DNA from: LMUY01 sp965199555
GTDB lineage: Bacteria; Pseudomonadota; Alphaproteobacteria; Acetobacterales; Acetobacteraceae
Length of the DNA stretch: 64,000 nucleotides
Assembly: GCA_965199555.1 (NCBI GenBank)
Contig: CBDASJ010000007.1
Span: 56,373 to 120,372, forward strand
Direction of reading: 5' to 3'
Shown: piece by piece, positions 52,740-61,360 of the stretch
How positions within the stretch are numbered: position 1 is the first letter of the stretch
Layout: every line of letters starts with the position of its first letter
Notes under the pieces: generated by a model
What the model was told of the DNA's origin: nothing
What the model saw: the letters and a program-made list of their open reading frames with translations, nothing else
Database searches by the model: none
Made by a program: the position numbers and the translations under genes

Positions 52740-53467
52740 TTCGCGTCCTCCGGCGGCTCGACCAGCGGTCGGTTGCCGCGGCGTTGCAGCCAGTACATGC
52801 CGGCCAGGTCGAAGATGCCCACCCACAGCCGGTCCAACGTGCCGTAATTGGAGGTGCCGCGCGTGCGGGGGCGGTGGTTCACCGGCACCGACTCCACCCG
52901 CCCGCCTGCCCGGATGAACAGCGCCGGCAAGTAGCGATGCATGTGGTCGAAATGCGGCAGCCGGAGGAAGGCGTCGCGGCGGAACAGTTTCAGGCCGCAG
53001 CCCGTGTCCGGCGTCGCGTCCCCCAGCAGCCGCGCGCGGATGCCGTTCGCCAGGCGGGAGGCGACGCGCTTGGCCCGCGTGTCGCGCCGGGTGACGCGGT
53101 GGCCGGCGAACAGCACCAGGCCGGACGCGGCCTGCGCCCGGGCGAACAGGGCGGGAATATCCGCCGGGTCGTTCTGGCCGTCTCCGTCCAGGGTGGCGAT
53201 CCAGGTGCCGCCGGCGGCGCGCACGCCGGTGACGATGGCGGCACTTTGCCCGCAACTGGCGCGGTGGCGGCGCACCACCAGGGGCGCGGTGGCCCGGGCG
53301 TCGGCCAGCCGAAGCGGCGTGTCGTCCGTGCTGCCGTCATCGACGTAGACGACCTCGTGCGGGATCGCGGCCAAAGCCGCCTCGATCTCCGCGATCAAAC
53401 TGTCGATATTCGCGCCCTCGTTGCGGACGGGGACGACTACGGACAGTATAGGAGCTGGCTGGGTCAT
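52736..53467 (-). CDS. Glycosyltransferase family 2, dolichol-phosphate-mannose-synthase-like
   Basis: 243 residues. GT-A fold with ILSVVVPVRNEGANIDSLI, VVYVDDGSTDDTP, TLDGDGQNDPADIP (the DxD) and DTGCGLKLFRRDAFLRLPHFDHMHRYLP. This is the ArnC/DPM1-like class that transfers a sugar to polyprenyl phosphate. It is coupled to the VTT protein, suggesting they act on the same lipid carrier. Confidence 0.87.
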   Translation of the reverse strand: MTQPAPILSVVVPVRNEGANIDSLIAEIEAALAAIPHEVVYVDDGSTDDTPLRLADARATAPLVVRRHRASCGQSAAIVTGVRAAGGTWIATLDGDGQNDPADIPALFARAQAASGLVLFAGHRVTRRDTRAKRVASRLANGIRARLLGDATPDTGCGLKLFRRDAFLRLPHFDHMHRYLPALFIRAGGRVESVPVNHRPRTRGTSNYGTLDRLWVGIFDLAGMYWLQRRGNRPLVEPPEDAN

Positions 53468-53550
53468 CGGGCGGCGGGCAGGTAGCACTCGCGCCAAGCT
53501 GGCGGCAAGGCGGCCGCCGGGTGCCTGGTGAGGGATGGTGGGGTAGCGCG

Positions 53551-54624
53551 ATGCCGTTCGACCTGGATGCCGGCCGCAAGCGACTGGAAACCCCGCGGGA
53601 GCGGCTGGACCGCCTGCTGGTCGCCGGCTGGCTGTTTGCGGTGTGCGCCATGACGCTGGTGATGATCGTGCTGGGGGGGGCCACGCGGCTGACCGGCTCC
53701 GGCCTGTCGATCATGGAATGGGCGCCACTGTCGGGCGCGTTGCCGCCTTGGTCGGACGCGGAATGGCAGCGGCTGTTCGCGCTCTACCAGCACATCCCGC
53801 AATACCAGCTGGTGAACCACGGCTTCGGCTTGGCGGGGTTCAAGCACATCTTCTGGCTGGAATGGACGCACCGGCTGTGGGGCCGGCTGATCGGCGTGGT
53901 GTTCCTGCTGCCGCTGGTCGTGCTGGGGTTGCGCGGCGCCATCGGGCGCGGGTTGTGGCTGCGGCTGCTGGGGTTCTTCGTGCTCGGCGGGCTGCAAGGC
54001 GCCGTGGGCTGGTTCATGGTCGCGTCCGGCTTCGCGGCGGACAGCACGGCGGTGTCGGCCTATCGGCTGGTGGCGCATCTGGTGCTGGCTTTGGCGTTGT
54101 TTGTCGCCATCCTGTGGACCGCGCTGGGCGTGCTGCGGCCCGGCGGGGCGCGGGTGGCGACCAGCCCAGCCTTCCGGCGGCTGACCGCCGCCTGCGCCGT
54201 GCTGTTGCCGCTGACGATCGTGGCGGGCGGCTTCGTCGCCGGGCTGCATGCCGGGCTGATCTACAACAGCTTCCCGCTGATGGGCGGCGGGCTGCTGCCG
54301 CCGGACATCGCGGATTTGCACCCGTTCGTCCGCAACCTGACGGAGAACCTGGCCACCGTGCAGTTCGACCACCGTTTGCTGGCGACCACCACCGCCGTGC
54401 TGGTGCTGGCGACCGTGGTTGCCGGCACGCGGGCGCCCTTGCCGCGGGTGGTGCGCCGCGCCGCCTGGGCCATGGGCGGCGCCGTATTGCTGCAATACAG
54501 CCTCGGCGTGGCGACGCTGCTGTCTGCGGTGCCGGTCGGGCTGGCGGTGGCGCACCAGGCGGTCGCGGTGCTGCTGCTGACCGCCCTCACCATCACGGTC
54601 CACTTCGACCGGCGGCTGGCCTGA
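53551..54624 (+). CDS. ctaA: Heme A synthase CtaA
   Basis: Oxidises heme O to heme A for cytochrome oxidase. 357 residues, eight membrane helices, two heme-binding histidine pairs: EWTHRLWGRLIGV and QFDHRLLATTT, plus RLVAHLVLALAL and AHQAVAVLLL. LGGATRLTGSGLSIMEWAPL is the N-terminal signature. ATG at 53551 is preferred; a GTG at 53521 would add ten residues without family similarity. Confidence 0.96.
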   Translation: MPFDLDAGRKRLETPRERLDRLLVAGWLFAVCAMTLVMIVLGGATRLTGSGLSIMEWAPLSGALPPWSDAEWQRLFALYQHIPQYQLVNHGFGLAGFKHIFWLEWTHRLWGRLIGVVFLLPLVVLGLRGAIGRGLWLRLLGFFVLGGLQGAVGWFMVASGFAADSTAVSAYRLVAHLVLALALFVAILWTALGVLRPGGARVATSPAFRRLTAACAVLLPLTIVAGGFVAGLHAGLIYNSFPLMGGGLLPPDIADLHPFVRNLTENLATVQFDHRLLATTTAVLVLATVVAGTRAPLPRVVRRAAWAMGGAVLLQYSLGVATLLSAVPVGLAVAHQAVAVLLLTALTITVHFDRRLA

Positions 54625-54691
54625 CGCCGTTGCCGGCCCATATGCCGGGGCCGGGCCTTCCGCCACTTCCTCCTGCCTGATCGGATTTGCC

Positions 54692-56140
54692 ATGACATCT
54701 GCGCTCTCGCCCCTCGCCGAGACGGACCGGCTGTTCTTCCAGAGGGATGACGCGGCGCTGGACCGCGGGGCGGCAGAGCGCATCGTCGCAGACACGCTGG
54801 CGGGCTGCGACGATGGCGAGCTGTTCCTGGAATATCGCGAAAGCGAGCAGATCTCGCTGGATGACGGCCGCATCCGCCATGCCGGCTTCGAAAGCGGGTC
54901 GGGCTTCGGCTTGCGCGCCATCCTGGGCGAGGAAACCGGCTACGCCCATGCCGGCGAGATGTCGGAAGCGGCGTTGCGCCGGGCGGCCACGGCGGTGTCG
55001 GCCGTGCGCGGCGGCGGGGGCGGGGTTGCCGCGGAGCCGCCGCGCGCCAGCAATGCCCGGCTGTATGACGACGTGAACCCACTGGGCGAGATGGCGTTCG
55101 GCGCCCGCACCGCCATCCTGGCCGAGATCGACGCCTATGCCCGCGCCAAGGACACGCGGGTCAAGCAGGTCATGGCCACCATGTATGGCGAATGGCAGGC
55201 CGTACAGGTGATCCGCGCTGACGGCCGCCGGGTGGCGGATCTGCGCCCGCTGGTGCGGCTGAACGTGTCCGTGGTGGTGGAGCAGGACGGCCGCCGCGAA
55301 ACCGGCGGGTACGGCACTGGCGGCCGCTTCGGCTACAACCGCCTACTGACGCCCGAAACCTGGCGCGCCGGCGTGGACGAGGCGCTGCGCCAGGCGCTGG
55401 TGAACCTGGACAGCCGCCCGGCCCCGGCCGGCGAGATGGAGGTGGTGCTCGGCTCCGGCTGGCCCGGCATCCTCCTGCACGAGGCGATCGGGCACGGCCT
55501 GGAAGGCGATTTCAACCGCAAGAAGACGTCCGCCTTCGCCGGTTTGCTCGGCCAGCGGATCGCCGCGCCCGGCGTCACCGTGGTGGATGACGGCACCATC
55601 CCGGACCGCCGCGGCAGCCTGACGGTGGACGACGAGGGCACGCCGTCCGGCCGCATGGTGATGATCGAGGATGGCGTGCTCAAGGGGTTCATCCAGGACC
55701 GGTTGAACGCGCGGCTGATGGACGTGGCGCCGACCGGCAATGGCCGCCGTCAATCCTATGCCCACGCGCCGATGCCGCGGATGACCAACACCGTGATGAT
55801 GAACGGCCCATACGCGCCGGAGGAAATGATCCGCTCGGTCAAGCGTGGCCTGTATGCGGTGAATTTCGGCGGCGGGTCCGTCGACATCACTTCCGGCAAA
55901 TTCGTGTTTTCCGCCAGCGAGGCCTACCTGATCGAGGACGGCAAGGTTACCGCGCCGGTCAAGGGCGCGACGCTGATCGGCAACGGGCCGGATGCGCTGA
56001 CCAAGGTGACGATGGTCGGCAACGACCTGGCACTAGACGCGGGAATCGGCACCTGCGGCAAGAACGGGCAGGGCGTACCCGTCGGGGTCGGGCAGCCCAC
56101 GCTCAAGCTGTCGGGCCTGACGATCGGTGGCACCGCCTGA
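54692..56140 (+). CDS. tldD: Metalloprotease TldD
   Basis: 482 residues. The zinc site HEAIGHGLEGD lies at H263-E264-x3-H268. RESEQISLDDGRI-type N-terminal part, GRFGYNRLL, TVVDDGTIPDRRGSLTVDDEGTP and RMTNTVMMNGPYAPEEMI are typical. With TldE it degrades peptides and CcdA antitoxin, and processes microcins. TldE is not in the window. Confidence 0.96.
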   Translation: MTSALSPLAETDRLFFQRDDAALDRGAAERIVADTLAGCDDGELFLEYRESEQISLDDGRIRHAGFESGSGFGLRAILGEETGYAHAGEMSEAALRRAATAVSAVRGGGGGVAAEPPRASNARLYDDVNPLGEMAFGARTAILAEIDAYARAKDTRVKQVMATMYGEWQAVQVIRADGRRVADLRPLVRLNVSVVVEQDGRRETGGYGTGGRFGYNRLLTPETWRAGVDEALRQALVNLDSRPAPAGEMEVVLGSGWPGILLHEAIGHGLEGDFNRKKTSAFAGLLGQRIAAPGVTVVDDGTIPDRRGSLTVDDEGTPSGRMVMIEDGVLKGFIQDRLNARLMDVAPTGNGRRQSYAHAPMPRMTNTVMMNGPYAPEEMIRSVKRGLYAVNFGGGSVDITSGKFVFSASEAYLIEDGKVTAPVKGATLIGNGPDALTKVTMVGNDLALDAGIGTCGKNGQGVPVGVGQPTLKLSGLTIGGTA

Positions 56141-56223
56141 GCAGGTCGGTCATTCCAGCAACATAATTAACCCGTAACTCACTTTTCAGTGGACGTTTGG
56201 TCCCGAACCACGTTGGTATCGGC

Positions 56224-57006
56224 ATGATGATGTATCGAACCGTTGCAGCCTGGGTTGTTTGTGCATCGCTTAGCCTGTCTGGGGCTTCAGTTTCCGCGCA
56301 GGAAGCCTGTCCGGCGGAAAAGGCGCCCCCCGTGGCGCTGCCCGCGACCAAGAAGCGGTTGGCGAGCAGCCACGAGGTCCTGGTGGTGGCACTCGGGTCG
56401 TCCAGCACGGAAGGGTGGCGCGCCACGTCGCCGGCCAACACCTACCCGGCGCGGTTGCAGGAGGATTTGTCCAAGGCGTTCCCGCTCGGCCACCTCGCGG
56501 TGATCAACCGGGGCATCGGCGGCCAGGATGCGCTGGAAGAGGTGGCGCGGCTGGACAGCGACGCCATCGCGTTGCGCCCGGACCTGGTGATCTGGCAGGT
56601 CGGCGCCAACGGGGCGATGGCGAACTCCGACCCGAACGTGTTCCGTAAGCTGGTTTCCACCGGGATCGAGCGGCTGAAGGCGTTGGGGATCGACGTGGTA
56701 CTGATGGACAACCAGCGCTCACCGATGATCCTGGCGTCTCCCGGGCATCTGATGCTGGAGCGGGTGTTGGCCGAGCTGGCGGTAAAGTACAACGTGTCGT
56801 TGTTTTCGCGCGGGGCGTTGATGGATGGCTGGAAGCGGGAAGGCTTCGAGTACAGCCACTTCCTGGCCGGTGACGGCGTTCACATGAACGACCTCGGGTA
56901 TCGCTGCCTGGGTGACGCACTGGCAGCATCAATCGAGGCCGGCCTGACCCAGCCCGAGCCACCTGCCTCGCAGCCGCCAACCCATTTCGCCAGCGCCGCC
57001 AAGTAG
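56224..57006 (+). CDS. Secreted SGNH/GDSL-type hydrolase
   Basis: 260 residues with a signal peptide (TVAAWVVCASLSLSGASVSA). Block I is VALGSSSTEGW (nucleophile Ser near 60), block II NRGIGGQDALEE, block III QVGANGAM, and block V GDGVHMNDLGY with the catalytic Asp-His. This matches the SGNH family of acyl-esterases acting on polysaccharide or lipid outside the cytoplasm. Three consecutive ATG codons start at 56224. Confidence 0.87.
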   Translation: MMMYRTVAAWVVCASLSLSGASVSAQEACPAEKAPPVALPATKKRLASSHEVLVVALGSSSTEGWRATSPANTYPARLQEDLSKAFPLGHLAVINRGIGGQDALEEVARLDSDAIALRPDLVIWQVGANGAMANSDPNVFRKLVSTGIERLKALGIDVVLMDNQRSPMILASPGHLMLERVLAELAVKYNVSLFSRGALMDGWKREGFEYSHFLAGDGVHMNDLGYRCLGDALAASIEAGLTQPEPPASQPPTHFASAAK

Positions 57007-57028
57007 ATCGCGTTTCGCTTAAGGCTCG

Positions 57029-57475
57029 TTAGCGGCCCATGCGCGTCGCTGGTGGTCGGGACCGGCGGACACGCCTGAGGCGATCGACGCCCCTAGGCCG
57101 TGCTCCGGGAATGCCGACGTAGGTATCCGTCGCAGCCCGGCCATGAACGTCCTCGATAGTGACGGCGAAGGTCGCTGACAGCCCACCGCCGAAATAGCGT
57201 GCGTGAAGCTGCCGAAACGCAGTCGCGGACACGCGATGCTTTCTGCAAAGCTCCGGCAGCGCTCCGCGAAGACGGCTGATCGCTTCGCCCAGGGCGGCGG
57301 AGACTGGGCCGCCGGATGCTGTCCCGGCGAGGAAATCCACTTCGATATAGCCCTGCGGACTGCCTGCGGCCTCTCCGAACACGTTCAACTCGTATACGCC
57401 AACGAGTTGGCTGCAACCGCTCGCGAGAGAGTCGGCGATGTTGTGGGCGATGGACCGCAGGACGCCGAACCGCAT
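57029..57475 (-). CDS. Hypothetical protein
   Basis: 148 residues. FGVLRSIAHNIADSLASGCSQLVGVYEL begins the protein (read as SIAHNIADSLASGCSQLVGV), GYIEVDFLAGTASGGPVSAAL is central and the C-terminus is Arg-rich (RGVDRLRRVRRSRPPATRMG). No family recognised. It follows the DUF2141 gene in the same direction by 31 bases, so it may be the last gene of the carotenoid-like operon. No clear ribosome-binding site. Confidence 0.5.
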   Translation of the reverse strand: MRFGVLRSIAHNIADSLASGCSQLVGVYELNVFGEAAGSPQGYIEVDFLAGTASGGPVSAALGEAISRLRGALPELCRKHRVSATAFRQLHARYFGGGLSATFAVTIEDVHGRAATDTYVGIPGARPRGVDRLRRVRRSRPPATRMGR

Positions 57476-57506
57476 GGAGGTCAGCAAGCCAAGCCTCCAA
57501 CAAACC

Positions 57507-57932
57507 TCAGTTATACGAGCGCAGGTCGAATGCGACGGCGCCGCCAGCCAACCCGAGGGTGAAGGCGGCATCGTTGAAGGATGGCGGACCGAACCGCATC
57601 CGGGCGTTGTTCGAGAAGCCGATCGCTTCCGTCGGTAGGCCAAAAAAACTGCGGTCGATCTTGCCGTTGTCGTTCTCGTCCTGGAAGGCCTGCGCGGCGT
57701 AGATGCCAGGCGGCACGCCGGCGATGCGGACGGTGACGGTGCCTGGCATGGCCGGGACACGGCCATGATACGGGCAGGTTTCGCGCAGGAAATGCTCCCG
57801 GTCGCACACCGCAACCAGGACGTGCCCAGTGGTCGAGCGCACGCCCGACACCGTCACCACCACGATCCCCGGCTCAGCCTGCGCAGCGGCCGCGAACCCG
57901 AGCCACAGCAGGGCAACCAAAGCCTGTTTCAC
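57507..57932 (-). CDS. Secreted DUF2141 protein
   Basis: 141 residues. Signal peptide ALVALLWLGFAAAAQA, then VVVTVSGVRSTTGHVLVAVCD, VPPGIYAAQAFQDENDNGKIDR and GLPTEAIGFSNNARM, the DUF2141 core with an Asp-rich D-x-N-D-N-G-K-I-D loop that could bind calcium. GTG overlaps the glycosyltransferase TGA as GTGA. Role in the carotenoid-like operon is unknown. Confidence 0.87.
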   Translation of the reverse strand: MKQALVALLWLGFAAAAQAEPGIVVVTVSGVRSTTGHVLVAVCDREHFLRETCPYHGRVPAMPGTVTVRIAGVPPGIYAAQAFQDENDNGKIDRSFFGLPTEAIGFSNNARMRFGPPSFNDAAFTLGLAGGAVAFDLRSYN

Positions 57933-59017
57933 TGCGCCGGATACGCCCGGCCTCGCCACAGCGATGGCTTGCCGCCCAGCCGGCGCAGCAACGCGGCCCA
58001 TTGGATCACCAGCAGCGCCAGGATGCCGATGGGGTGCAGCACGGCGCTGACCTCCGGCTGGCGGAACCGGGCGGCCAGCAGCAAGCGCAGGCCGATGCCC
58101 AGCACCAGCGCCGCCATGGCGGGCGTGCTCGACACCGTCAGCATCAGGACCAGCGGCGCCACTTGGCCGCCCAGCAGCATCACCGTCCAGACCAGCAACG
58201 CCACCGGCTTGGCCATGCCCTCGGTCGCGTTCTTGCCCAGCCCGGCCCAAAGTTCGGTAGCCGAGCCGTACATGCGGCAGGATGCGAACCGGGTGGCATC
58301 GAACAGATCCGTCATCTGTCCCGCCTGGCGGAAGGCGCGCGGCAGGGTCAACCCGTCATGCAGCGAGGCCCGGATCGCCGCGTGACCGCCGGCAAGCTGG
58401 TAGGCGGCGCGCCGGGCAATGAACAACTGCCCGCACCCGGCGCCCAGCGCCACCGAGCCGGAGCGCCGCATTGCCGCCATCGGCAGGAAGCCGAGCAGCA
58501 GGAAGTGGATCAGCGGCAGCAGCAACTGTTCGGACCAGGTCTGCACCACCTGGCGCGGGAACCCGCTGGCGAGGCCGACCGGATGGCGCTCCATGAACCC
58601 CGCCATGCGGTGCAGGGCATCCGGCGCCAGGCGGACATCCGCGTCGGTGAACACCAGCAGGTCGTGCCGCGCCGCCTGCGCCAGCACCGAACAGGCATGC
58701 TGCTTGCCGGACCAGCCCGGCGGCAAGGGCAGCCCGCCGATCACCCGCAGCCGCGGGTCGGCGATGCCGGCCAGGATCGCGGCCGTGCCGTCGGTGGAGC
58801 CGTCATCCAGGACCAGCAGCTCGAACGGCACGCCGGTATTGGCCAGCACAGCCGCGACGGCCGGGCCGATATTGCTTTCCTCGTCGCGTGCCGGGATCAG
58901 CACCGACACCGCCGCAGGCTGCGACGCCGGTGCCGGCGTGGCGAGTTGGCGCAGGTTCAGCAACGCCAGGAAGAACGGCCCGGCCGCGAGCAGCAGGGCC
59001 ACGATGCCGGCGATCAC
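57929..59017 (-). CDS. Family 2 glycosyltransferase, CrtQ-like
   Basis: 362 residues. VSVLIPARDEESNIGPAV, LLVLDDGSTDGTAAI, LVFTDADVRLAP (DxD) and GAGCGQLFIARRAAY are the GT2 core; a C-terminal membrane pair follows. In staphyloxanthin synthesis CrtQ is such a glycosyltransferase acting on a diaponeurosporenoate acid. Operon partners support a carotenoid acceptor. Confidence 0.8.
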   Translation of the reverse strand: MIAGIVALLLAAGPFFLALLNLRQLATPAPASQPAAVSVLIPARDEESNIGPAVAAVLANTGVPFELLVLDDGSTDGTAAILAGIADPRLRVIGGLPLPPGWSGKQHACSVLAQAARHDLLVFTDADVRLAPDALHRMAGFMERHPVGLASGFPRQVVQTWSEQLLLPLIHFLLLGFLPMAAMRRSGSVALGAGCGQLFIARRAAYQLAGGHAAIRASLHDGLTLPRAFRQAGQMTDLFDATRFASCRMYGSATELWAGLGKNATEGMAKPVALLVWTVMLLGGQVAPLVLMLTVSSTPAMAALVLGIGLRLLLAARFRQPEVSAVLHPIGILALLVIQWAALLRRLGGKPSLWRGRAYPAQ

Positions 59018-59799
59018 GTCTCGCCTTCATGGCTGGGATCGAACCGTCGCCCGGCCACCGCGGCCCGTGCCCGGCGCCACGTGTCGTATACCCCGCCCAC
59101 GCCCGTCGCCCCGCGCAGCAGCGGGGTGAACAGCGCCGGGTTGCGCGTCATGGCTTCCGCCGCCAGCGCGTCCATGGTTGCCGCCAAGGCCGTTTCCAGC
59201 CGCTTCGTCCATTCCGCCACCGTGCCCTCGCGGCTGCTGAGCAGCGGCGCGCCGAACCGGACCAGCGCTTCGGGCTTGCTTTCGTTCCAGAACGGGTAGT
59301 CCAGCGCCAAGGGCAGGATGGTGACGCCCGGAAAGCGCCGGACCAGATGCGCCAGCCCCGGCCGCAGCGTCAGGGGGCGCACCCGCCCGTCCGTGAAATT
59401 GCCTTCCGCGGTGATCCACAGCATGGCGCCGGGTCGGGCGAGCACGGCCTCGCAGGTGCGCAGGAACTGCACGCCGCCGCGCGGGTCATCCTGCGCCACG
59501 CCGAACACGCCCATGCGTTCCAACAGGCCGTATCTGCCAAGCGCGTCCTGGTCCATCGGGCCGAACCCGGCGCGGCCGCGGAACAGCATGTCGCAGAGCA
59601 GGATGTAGAGCGTCGGGTCCCACCAGGACGGGTGGTTGGAATACACGATCAGCGGGCCTTGCACCGGATGGCGCGGCAGGCCGGTGCGCGACACGCGCAA
59701 CGCGTGGAACCGCCGGCCGACATACCAGCGGAGATACAGCGCGAATACGCGGAACAGGGCGGCGGACCGCCGGCCGAGGCGCTGCTCGACCGGCGTCAC
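59014..59799 (-). CDS. PlsC-type lysophospholipid/carotenoid acyltransferase
   Basis: 261 residues with the acyltransferase motif SNHPSWWDP at residues 54-62 (H-x4-D) and AEGNFTDGRVRPLTLRPG, the glycerolipid-type block III. It overlaps the glycosyltransferase gene by four bases. Within a C30-carotenoid-like operon it may acylate the sugar; the classical CrtO enzyme is a different fold, so this would be an independent solution. Confidence 0.75.
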   Translation of the reverse strand: MTPVEQRLGRRSAALFRVFALYLRWYVGRRFHALRVSRTGLPRHPVQGPLIVYSNHPSWWDPTLYILLCDMLFRGRAGFGPMDQDALGRYGLLERMGVFGVAQDDPRGGVQFLRTCEAVLARPGAMLWITAEGNFTDGRVRPLTLRPGLAHLVRRFPGVTILPLALDYPFWNESKPEALVRFGAPLLSSREGTVAEWTKRLETALAATMDALAAEAMTRNPALFTPLLRGATGVGGVYDTWRRARAAVAGRRFDPSHEGET

Positions 59800-59830
59800 C
59801 GCCTGGACAACCTATCCCGCCCGCCGCACG

Positions 59831-61360
59831 TCACGCGCTGAGCGGGGCGGCATTGGAGGCACGGTCGCGGTCCAGGCTGTCCGCGGCGATCCAGCCCGAC
59901 ATCAGCACCATCGGCATGCCCGGCCCGGGATGCGCCGCACCCCCCGCCAGATACAGCCCGGCCAGGTCGCGGGAGCGGTTGCCCGGCTTGAACGCGCCCG
60001 TGAACTTGCCGTGGCTGGCCAAACCGTAGATGGCGCCGTTCAGCACGCGATAGCGCTCGTGGATGTCGGCCGGGGTCAGCGTGCGTTCCACCACGATGCG
60101 GCTTTCCAGGTCCGGCATGCCGGCGCAGCGCGCGAGCTTTTCCAGGATCACCTTGCGATACGCCGGCAGCATGGCCGTCCAGTCATGGTGCGGCCGCAGG
60201 TAGGGCGTATGCACCAGCACGTACAACGCTTCACCGCCCGGTGGGGCCACACCCGGTTCGGTGCTGGCCGGGGCGGCGATGTAGCAGGTCGGGTCAGGGG
60301 CCGGCTCACCCTTGTTGTAGATCCAGTCGAACTCCTCCTCCGGATCACGGGAGAAGACGAAATCGTGGTGCAGCAGATGCTCGTAGCGCTGCTTCAGGCC
60401 GAGGTACAGCACCACGCCTGAACAGGCCGGCTCCCGCTTCCAGCGCTTGTTGAAGGACGCCGCCGGCTTGCCGCCCACCAGCTCGCGATACGTCCGCACG
60501 CTGTCCATGTTGGACACCAGGGCGGACAAGGGCACGGTTTCCCCGGCCTCCGTCTCCACCGCACTGACCTGGCCGCGATCGGACACGATGCGGCGGATGC
60601 CGGTGGACAGCCGAATTTCCACACTCAGCTCGTCCGCCAGCTTGGCCAGCGCCAGCGGCACCGCCCGCGTGCCGCCCATCGGATACCAAACGCCGCCATC
60701 GGTCTGCATGTGGCCGATCGAGCAAAGCACCGCGGGCGAGTTGTACGGCGACGAGCCGACATACTGCACGAAATGGTCCAGCATCTGCGCCACCCGGCCG
60801 TCCGGCACCTTCTTGCGAATTTGCCCGGCGACGGAGCTGCCCATCTTCAGGCTCATCACGTCCTTGAGCGTTTGCAGGTCCATGTTCTTCTTGAAGTCCA
60901 TGGTGTCCCAAAGGTCCTCGACCGAGCGCCAGAAGAAGAACTTCTGGCTCACGTCGTGCAGCCCTTCGCTCATGCGCAGGAAGTCGCGGTAGCCCTGCGA
61001 ATTGCCCGGGCTATGCGCATCGAGGTTGGCGACCATCCGCTCGGTATCCTCGGTGAGGTCGAGCACCGAGCCGTCGTCGAAGAAGCAGCGCCATTGCGGG
61101 TCCAGCCGGCGCAGATCCAGCGCCTGGTCCAGGTCGCGCCCGGCTTCGGCGAAGATGCGGCGCAGCACCGCCGGCACCGTCAGGATGGTCGGCCCCATGT
61201 CGAACCGGAAGCCGCCTTCCTCCCATTCCGCGGCCTTGCCGCCGACCCAGTCGTTCTTCTCGAACAGCACGACACGGTGGCCGCGCGCCGCGAGCGTGCA
61301 GGCCGCCGCCAGGCCGCCCAGGCCGCCGCCGATGATGCCGACCGGGTCCATCTTGCTCAT
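59831..61360 (-). CDS. CrtP/CrtN-type carotenoid flavoenzyme (oxidase or desaturase)
   Basis: 509 residues with N-terminal FAD motif GIIGGGLGGLAAA (G11-x-G13-x2-G16), EKNDWVGGKAAEWEEGGFRFDMGPT and C-terminal GLYLAGGAAHPGPGMPMVLMSG (shown as GLYLAGGAAHPGPGMPMV). It belongs to the CrtI/CrtN/CrtP desaturase-oxidase superfamily; DMGPTILTVPAVLRRIFAEAG favours the diapolycopene/diaponeurosporene branch. It overlaps the upstream gene by four bases. Confidence 0.78.
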   Translation of the reverse strand: MSKMDPVGIIGGGLGGLAAACTLAARGHRVVLFEKNDWVGGKAAEWEEGGFRFDMGPTILTVPAVLRRIFAEAGRDLDQALDLRRLDPQWRCFFDDGSVLDLTEDTERMVANLDAHSPGNSQGYRDFLRMSEGLHDVSQKFFFWRSVEDLWDTMDFKKNMDLQTLKDVMSLKMGSSVAGQIRKKVPDGRVAQMLDHFVQYVGSSPYNSPAVLCSIGHMQTDGGVWYPMGGTRAVPLALAKLADELSVEIRLSTGIRRIVSDRGQVSAVETEAGETVPLSALVSNMDSVRTYRELVGGKPAASFNKRWKREPACSGVVLYLGLKQRYEHLLHHDFVFSRDPEEEFDWIYNKGEPAPDPTCYIAAPASTEPGVAPPGGEALYVLVHTPYLRPHHDWTAMLPAYRKVILEKLARCAGMPDLESRIVVERTLTPADIHERYRVLNGAIYGLASHGKFTGAFKPGNRSRDLAGLYLAGGAAHPGPGMPMVLMSGWIAADSLDRDRASNAAPLSA

